Part shown: piece by piece, positions 59,390-64,000 of the stretch
How the letters are laid out: the number at the start of each line of letters is the position of its first letter
Numbering within the stretch: the first letter of the stretch is position 1
Assembly (NCBI GenBank): GCA_016291085.1
Contig: JAEEVW010000003.1
Coordinates: 62,001 to 126,000, forward strand
DNA from: Prevotella sp.
GTDB taxonomy: Bacteria; Bacteroidota; Bacteroidia; Bacteroidales; Bacteroidaceae
Reading direction: 5' to 3'
DNA length: 64,000 nucleotides
The notes under the pieces: model-generated
What the model saw: only the letters and a program-made list of their open reading frames with translations
Database searches by the model: none
Told to the model about the DNA's origin: nothing
Position numbers and translations under genes: made by a program

Positions 59390-62300
59390 ATGTGGAACTT
59401 TAAAAAGTTACAAAAAAACTTAGGTTTGTTGTTCCTGTTTTGCATGCTCCCACTGTCTATGGCCAGTGCTCAGAGCATCGTCAAGGGAACTGTGAACGAC
59501 GAGGCTGGTGACCCGATTATCGGTGCCACAGTCAAAGTGCAAGGCACCAACACCGGTGCAATTACCGACATGGACGGTAATTTCAGTCTTCAGGCTGCAA
59601 GCAATGCAACCCTTCTTGTTTCTTATGTAGGCTATATGCCCCAGACGGTGCCCGTAGCTGGCAAGAGCAATCTTACGATTGTTCTGAAAGAAGATGTAAC
59701 CACTCTGAACGACGTCGTCGTCATTGGTTATGGTACGATGAAGAAGAGCGACATCTCTGGTTCTGTTGCTTCTGTGAACACAGCAGACATGTTGAAGCGT
59801 ACTCCGACTAACATTGCTCAAGGACTGCAGGGTGCAGCTCCTGGTGTGATGGTAACCATGCAAGATGGTGCTCCTGACGCCAATGCTGCTGTGCGCATCC
59901 GTGGTGTCGCCACCATTAACGGTAATGCCGCTCCTCTGTATGTAGTGGACGGTGTGCAGGTAGGAACAAACGCCAACTTCCTGAACCCCACCGACATCGA
60001 GAGCATTGAGATCTTGAAAGACGCCTCTGCTACAGCCATTTACGGTGCTGCTGGTGCAAACGGTGTTGTCATGATTACCACCAAGCATGGTACCAAGGGC
60101 AAGACCAATATTAATATTACCGCAAACTGGGGTCTCCAGACCGCTCCTGGTAATCTCGACGTAGTAAGCCTCGATGGCTATGCCAAGACGATTCGTCAGG
60201 CACGTGCTAACGACGGTTCTGACATCTGGAACCAGGTTTGGAGTGAGCAGTATGACGGAAAGCGTAAGTACATCGACTGGCTCGACATCATGACTCGTAC
60301 CAGCCTTAAGCAGGATTACAACCTCTCTGCTTCAGGTGGTAACGAAAAGACACAGTATAGTGGTTCTGTTGGTTTCCTCCGCAACGATGGTGTAGTTGTC
60401 AACACACAGTTCCAGCGCATCACCGCTCGTGCCAACATGAAGACTCAGGTGAACGATTTCATTGAGTTTGGTGCTGACGTTAGCTTCGTACACACTGACT
60501 CTCATGGTTCTAACAACTCGGTAGGTAACTTCGGTAACCTGTCTTCTTATCGTGACTATGCTTTCGCATGTCCTACGATGGACTTCGTAACCCGTGGTGA
60601 TGCCACTTACGATGGTGTTCCTGCTGGTACTTATGTTTCTCCGAACGTGGTGAACCCCGACGGAACCTTTGGCGAAGTATTGAATGGTAAAGATACCAAT
60701 GATGGTTTCTGGGGAACTACCCTCGGTAACATGTATGCTAAACAGATGGAGAAGGCTGGACGTAACCGTTCTAACCGTGCTCTGGCAAGTGCTTACCTCG
60801 CCATCACCCCGATTAAGGGCCTGACCTGGAAGACTCAGGTTGCTTACGACTATACTGGTTCTTCAAGCAATGACGTATCGGGTGCTATCACTCGTTACAA
60901 TATTGTTGGTGGCAAGTACATCAACGTTACTCAGGGTACATCCGCATATGTAAATCCTGGTAACAATAATGCTATGAGCTTCAGCGTTTCTAACAGCGAT
61001 GGTCAGACTCTGGACATTCAGAACACCCTGACCTATAACTGGAGCAATGACATGCATGATTTGACCGTCATGCTCGGTAATGAGGTTTCACGCTGGTATG
61101 GCCAGTATGCTTCTGCAGGTGCACGTGACTTCTGGAGCACCCAGAACCGTAATGTCAGCCTGACCAAGGATCCTTCTACTCTCAGCGCAGGTGGTGCTCT
61201 CAACCTTGAGACACGTGGCATCTCTTACTTCGGCCGTTTGGCATACAGCTTCATGGGCCGTTACAACCTGACTGCAACAATCCGTCGTGATGGTAGCTCG
61301 AACTTCGGTTCTGGTAACCGTTGGGGTACCTTCCCCTCTGCAGCAGCTTCTTGGCGCATCAGCGAGGAGTCATTCATGAAGGACGTTAATTGGATTAGCA
61401 ATCTGAAGCTCCGTCTCGGTTGGGGTCAGACTGGTAACTCTGGTGGTGCTACCGACTTCGCTGTAGCTGGTCTGTCAACTACCAATGTTAAGTATTCATA
61501 CTATCAAGAAGGACAGGGCATGGGTGCCAACAATCCTCTGGTATTCTCTACAGGTTTCTATTCTCCGCTGGTTGACACGAACCTGAAGTGGGAGACCAAC
61601 GAGCAGTTGAACTTCGGTCTTGACTTCGGTCTGCTGAATGGTGACTTGAACATTACTTTGGACTACTTCATCCGTACATCTAAGGATCTGCTGCTCAACC
61701 GCCAGATTCGTCCTTCTCAGGGTAACACCGCTATCTACACCAACTATGGTGAGATTGAAAACAAGGGTCTTGAGTTCGGTATTTCTTACAACAAGCGCCT
61801 GAACCAGGATTGGACCATCAACGCTCAGCTGACTGGTTCTACTCTGAAGAATAAGGTAAAGAAGATGGGTGAGCCTCTGTACAACACCAACTCCGACTCA
61901 TCTGGTCAGGGAACTGGTGACGGTTCTAACACAGGTGCCGTAGGTGCTGCTTCTGGTTACTATTGGGGCAACCACTCAATCTGTATGGAAGGTGAGGCTG
62001 TAGGTTCGTTCTACGGTTATCGCTGCATCGGTATCTACCGTACACAGGAAGACTTGGCTAAGTATCCTCACGAGGGTGGTGATGCTGCTGCTAAGCTTGG
62101 TGACTACATCTTCGAGGATGTCAACAAGGATGGTGCACTCGATGAGAAAGATATGGTTATCCTGGGCAACGGATTCCCCTCATTTAACTTTGGTTTGAAT
62201 CTGGGTGCCACCTGGAAGAACTTCGACATCTCTCTGTATATGTATGGTGAGCTGGGCAAGGATATCTTCTCTTATTCTGCCATGCGTCTGAGCAACATGT

Positions 62301-62692
62301 TCTCTTCTGATGACGGTACTGCTCCTCGTATCCTGCAGGAGGTTGCCAACAATGCTTGGTCTGCTGAGAATCCTAATGCTGCATACGCTCGCCTGTCAAT
62401 TAAAGATACAGGTCACAACATGCGTGCATCAAGCAACTGGGTAAAGAACGGTAACTTCCTCCGCATTTCTAACCTCCAGATTGGCTATACACTGCCTAAG
62501 GAGATTGCAAAGAAAGCATATCTGCAGAACGCTCGTGTTTACCTCTCTGTTTCTAACCTGGCTTGTATTTCTCCTTACAACAAGTACGGAGATCCCGAAA
62601 TTGGACAGGGTAGCGTACTTTACACTGGTCTTGACACTGGTCGTTATCCTATGCCTCGAACCTACACATTGGGTCTTAACGTAACATTCTAA
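59390..62692 (+). CDS. SusC/RagA-family TonB-linked outer-membrane transporter
   Basis: This 1100-residue protein imports glycans through the outer membrane. A signal peptide (LFCMLPLSMASAQ) is followed by the carboxypeptidase-D-like domain (IVKGTVNDEAGDPIIGATVKV), a TonB-box/plug region (NDVVVIGYGTMKKSDISGSV; RIRGVATINGNAAPLYVVDGV; IYGAAGANGVVMITTK) and a beta-barrel ending in LGLNVTF. The substrate cannot be told from this protein. It pairs with the downstream SusD gene. No adjacent regulator is inside the window. Confidence 0.96.
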   Translation: MWNFKKLQKNLGLLFLFCMLPLSMASAQSIVKGTVNDEAGDPIIGATVKVQGTNTGAITDMDGNFSLQAASNATLLVSYVGYMPQTVPVAGKSNLTIVLKEDVTTLNDVVVIGYGTMKKSDISGSVASVNTADMLKRTPTNIAQGLQGAAPGVMVTMQDGAPDANAAVRIRGVATINGNAAPLYVVDGVQVGTNANFLNPTDIESIEILKDASATAIYGAAGANGVVMITTKHGTKGKTNINITANWGLQTAPGNLDVVSLDGYAKTIRQARANDGSDIWNQVWSEQYDGKRKYIDWLDIMTRTSLKQDYNLSASGGNEKTQYSGSVGFLRNDGVVVNTQFQRITARANMKTQVNDFIEFGADVSFVHTDSHGSNNSVGNFGNLSSYRDYAFACPTMDFVTRGDATYDGVPAGTYVSPNVVNPDGTFGEVLNGKDTNDGFWGTTLGNMYAKQMEKAGRNRSNRALASAYLAITPIKGLTWKTQVAYDYTGSSSNDVSGAITRYNIVGGKYINVTQGTSAYVNPGNNNAMSFSVSNSDGQTLDIQNTLTYNWSNDMHDLTVMLGNEVSRWYGQYASAGARDFWSTQNRNVSLTKDPSTLSAGGALNLETRGISYFGRLAYSFMGRYNLTATIRRDGSSNFGSGNRWGTFPSAAASWRISEESFMKDVNWISNLKLRLGWGQTGNSGGATDFAVAGLSTTNVKYSYYQEGQGMGANNPLVFSTGFYSPLVDTNLKWETNEQLNFGLDFGLLNGDLNITLDYFIRTSKDLLLNRQIRPSQGNTAIYTNYGEIENKGLEFGISYNKRLNQDWTINAQLTGSTLKNKVKKMGEPLYNTNSDSSGQGTGDGSNTGAVGAASGYYWGNHSICMEGEAVGSFYGYRCIGIYRTQEDLAKYPHEGGDAAAKLGDYIFEDVNKDGALDEKDMVILGNGFPSFNFGLNLGATWKNFDISLYMYGELGKDIFSYSAMRLSNMFSSDDGTAPRILQEVANNAWSAENPNAAYARLSIKDTGHNMRASSNWVKNGNFLRISNLQIGYTLPKEIAKKAYLQNARVYLSVSNLACISPYNKYGDPEIGQGSVLYTGLDTGRYPMPRTYTLGLNVTF

Positions 62693-62745
62693 TAACGAAA
62701 AGAACAAGTAAGGTAATATAATAAATTTTAATTAAGATAACAGAT

Positions 62746-64000
62746 ATGAAAACAAAATATTTCATTTACGGAACAGCGTTGTGCGGTCTGATGGGGCTTG
62801 GACTCACTTCCTGCGATAATGACAAGTTCCTTGATGTGCCTCATGGAAACATTCTTCCTGCAGATGCAATCTTTGATACAGATGAGGCTGCTATTGCAGC
62901 ACTGACAGGTTGCTACGATTTGATGCTCCCTAGTCAAACTAAGGACTTTGCGGGTAATGCCGTTCACAATGACGATCCCTTCAAGCCTTATGTGTTCACG
63001 ACTTCTCACCCCACAATGGACTCGCAGGCCTCTGGTTGGGATGCCGCTTTCTGTCGTCAAGGTTGGAATGCCCAGACCACCGAGTTGCTTTCAGGCTGGC
63101 GCCACGCTTATGCAGCCATTTCTCGCTGTAATGAGTATCTTGCCGGTATTGAGACTGCCGAGGCTTTGACTCCTTCGGTTAAAACACACCTGCAGGGTGA
63201 GGCTTTAGCACTTCGTTCTTATCAATATCACTGGTTGGCTACCACCTTCGGACGTGTACCCTGGCTGGATGCTGGTGAGACCTATGTGAACACCCCTGCT
63301 AAGGCTCGCGTGAAGACCCATGAGGAAATGTGGGACAAGATCATTGCTGACTTTGAGAAAGCATCCAGTTTGCTTGACTGGGAACCCATGAATGGTGAGT
63401 ACGGACGTTGCACGAAGGGTATGGCTCTGGCTTACTTGGCTGACTCTTATATGTGGAAAGCCTATCGTACAGGTGATAATTCATATTACAATAATGCCAA
63501 GACTGCCCTGAAGGATATTATCAATAATGGTCCATACGAACTGAACCCCTCATTCTCTACGCTGTTCGATGCTGACGAGGCTTGGGGTAAGGAAGCTATC
63601 TGGCAGGCTGTCCTCAACGAGGGCGACCAGTGGGGTGGCTGGGATGGCGCCAAGTGGTCCGAAGCTCATGGTTGGGTTGGATTCTACTTTGGTGCTCCTG
63701 CCAACGGTGCTTGGGGAACCTACGCTTGTTCTTACGAGCTGTATGATGCTTACGAGGATGGTGACAAGCGTCGTGACGCTTCTCTCGTAACTGCATGTAT
63801 TCCTGAGTCTGAGCTCGATCGTATCAGCAAGCTCGAGGGTCGTGACATCAAGAGCCATTGGAAGCAGACCTTCAAGCCTACTGCATGGCTGAACAACGAG
63901 GCAAACCTTTACGAAGAGATCAAAGATGCAGATGGCAAAGGTACTGGTACGTATGACCACAGCAAACCTAAATATGTTGGTAAGGGTACTGTTGACTTCG
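62746..64000 (+). CDS. SusD/RagB-family lipoprotein (3' end outside window)
   Basis: This frame runs off the window after 418 codons. It has a lipoprotein signal (LMGLGLTSCDNDKFLDVP) and SusD features: FDTDEAAIAALTGCYDLM, HAYAAISRCNEYL, LALRSYQYHWLATTFGRVPW and MALAYLADSYMWKAY. It is the surface glycan-binding partner of the upstream SusC, which is 53 bases away. It differs from the orphan SusD-like protein at 24842 by having a lipobox and by lacking an N-terminal extension. Confidence 0.94.
   Translation, partial: MKTKYFIYGTALCGLMGLGLTSCDNDKFLDVPHGNILPADAIFDTDEAAIAALTGCYDLMLPSQTKDFAGNAVHNDDPFKPYVFTTSHPTMDSQASGWDAAFCRQGWNAQTTELLSGWRHAYAAISRCNEYLAGIETAEALTPSVKTHLQGEALALRSYQYHWLATTFGRVPWLDAGETYVNTPAKARVKTHEEMWDKIIADFEKASSLLDWEPMNGEYGRCTKGMALAYLADSYMWKAYRTGDNSYYNNAKTALKDIINNGPYELNPSFSTLFDADEAWGKEAIWQAVLNEGDQWGGWDGAKWSEAHGWVGFYFGAPANGAWGTYACSYELYDAYEDGDKRRDASLVTACIPESELDRISKLEGRDIKSHWKQTFKPTAWLNNEANLYEEIKDADGKGTGTYDHSKPKYVGKGTVDF

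Overview
The window looks like a chromosomal segment of a Bacteroidota bacterium, most likely Prevotella or a close relative in the Bacteroidales. The evidence is as follows. Almost every transcription unit starts with a Bacteroidetes-type -7 box (TAnnTTTG) and genes lack strong Shine-Dalgarno sequences. There is a SusC/SusD pair, a T9SS-like C-terminal sorting domain, LpxK, a DUF4492-cydAB cluster, and many Bacteroidetes-only lipoprotein families (DUF4827, DUF4738, DUF4230, DUF4890). Genus level is inferred from memory of family members, not from a search.

Layout. 0-0.7 kb: a PIN-toxin/mini-antitoxin pair followed by a structured repeat element. 0.8-6 kb: a small lipoprotein, an L-fucose/L-arabinose isomerase-family enzyme and a large exported DUF4450/six-hairpin glycosidase. 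6.4-8.4 kb: groES-groEL. 8.5-12.6 kb: glmM, DUF4827 lipoprotein, NrnA-like phosphoesterase, sugar-phosphate nucleotidyltransferase. 12.7-18.7 kb: Zn/Cd P-type ATPase, TGS-containing nucleoside kinase, and two tandem ROK proteins. 18.8-29.9 kb: lysS-gpsA and pgi-HAD, separated by about 6 kb of AT-richer accessory DNA (DUF4160/DUF2442 pair, second copy of the structured repeat, an exported three-gene cassette with a NUC1-type nuclease and an orphan SusD-like protein, and repeat-rich DNA). 29.9-33.9 kb: lipoproteins, a candidate small RNA, TrmO, AI-2E-family permease. 34-38.9 kb: sppA-lpxK-punA-thiL. 39-41.6 kb: tRNA-Phe, a lipoprotein, type II pantothenate kinase, MgtC. 41.7-45.7 kb: a Tat cassette (tatA, tatC, a membrane polyferredoxin and a Tat-exported aldo/keto reductase). 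45.7-50 kb: a two-module esterase, a BaiN/HI0933-like flavoprotein and mltG. 50-55.9 kb: a five-gene TolC/HlyD/ABC-2 permease export operon without an ATPase. 56-59.1 kb: DUF4492-cydA-cydB. 59.4-64 kb: the start of a polysaccharide-utilisation locus (SusC and a SusD cut by the window end).

Most of the window is ordinary core metabolism. The most unusual signals are: (1) a ~170-220 bp element found immediately 3' of both toxin-antitoxin-like modules, in opposite orientation 22 kb apart, with nested stems, compensatory base changes between copies and, in the complete copy, a terminal hairpin plus T-run, so probably a structured RNA; (2) at least a dozen different 7-, 8- and 9-bp tandem repeats lying at gene junctions, two of which are inside coding regions (one frame-neutral, one able to shift frame); (3) the secreted nuclease/SusD-like cassette inserted in the lysS-gpsA-pgi neighbourhood; (4) an orphan promoter-terminator unit predicting a ~160-nt RNA; (5) a self-contained Tat translocase plus Fe-S/AKR substrates; and (6) a tandem ROK duplicate in which the catalytic Asp position is Asn.
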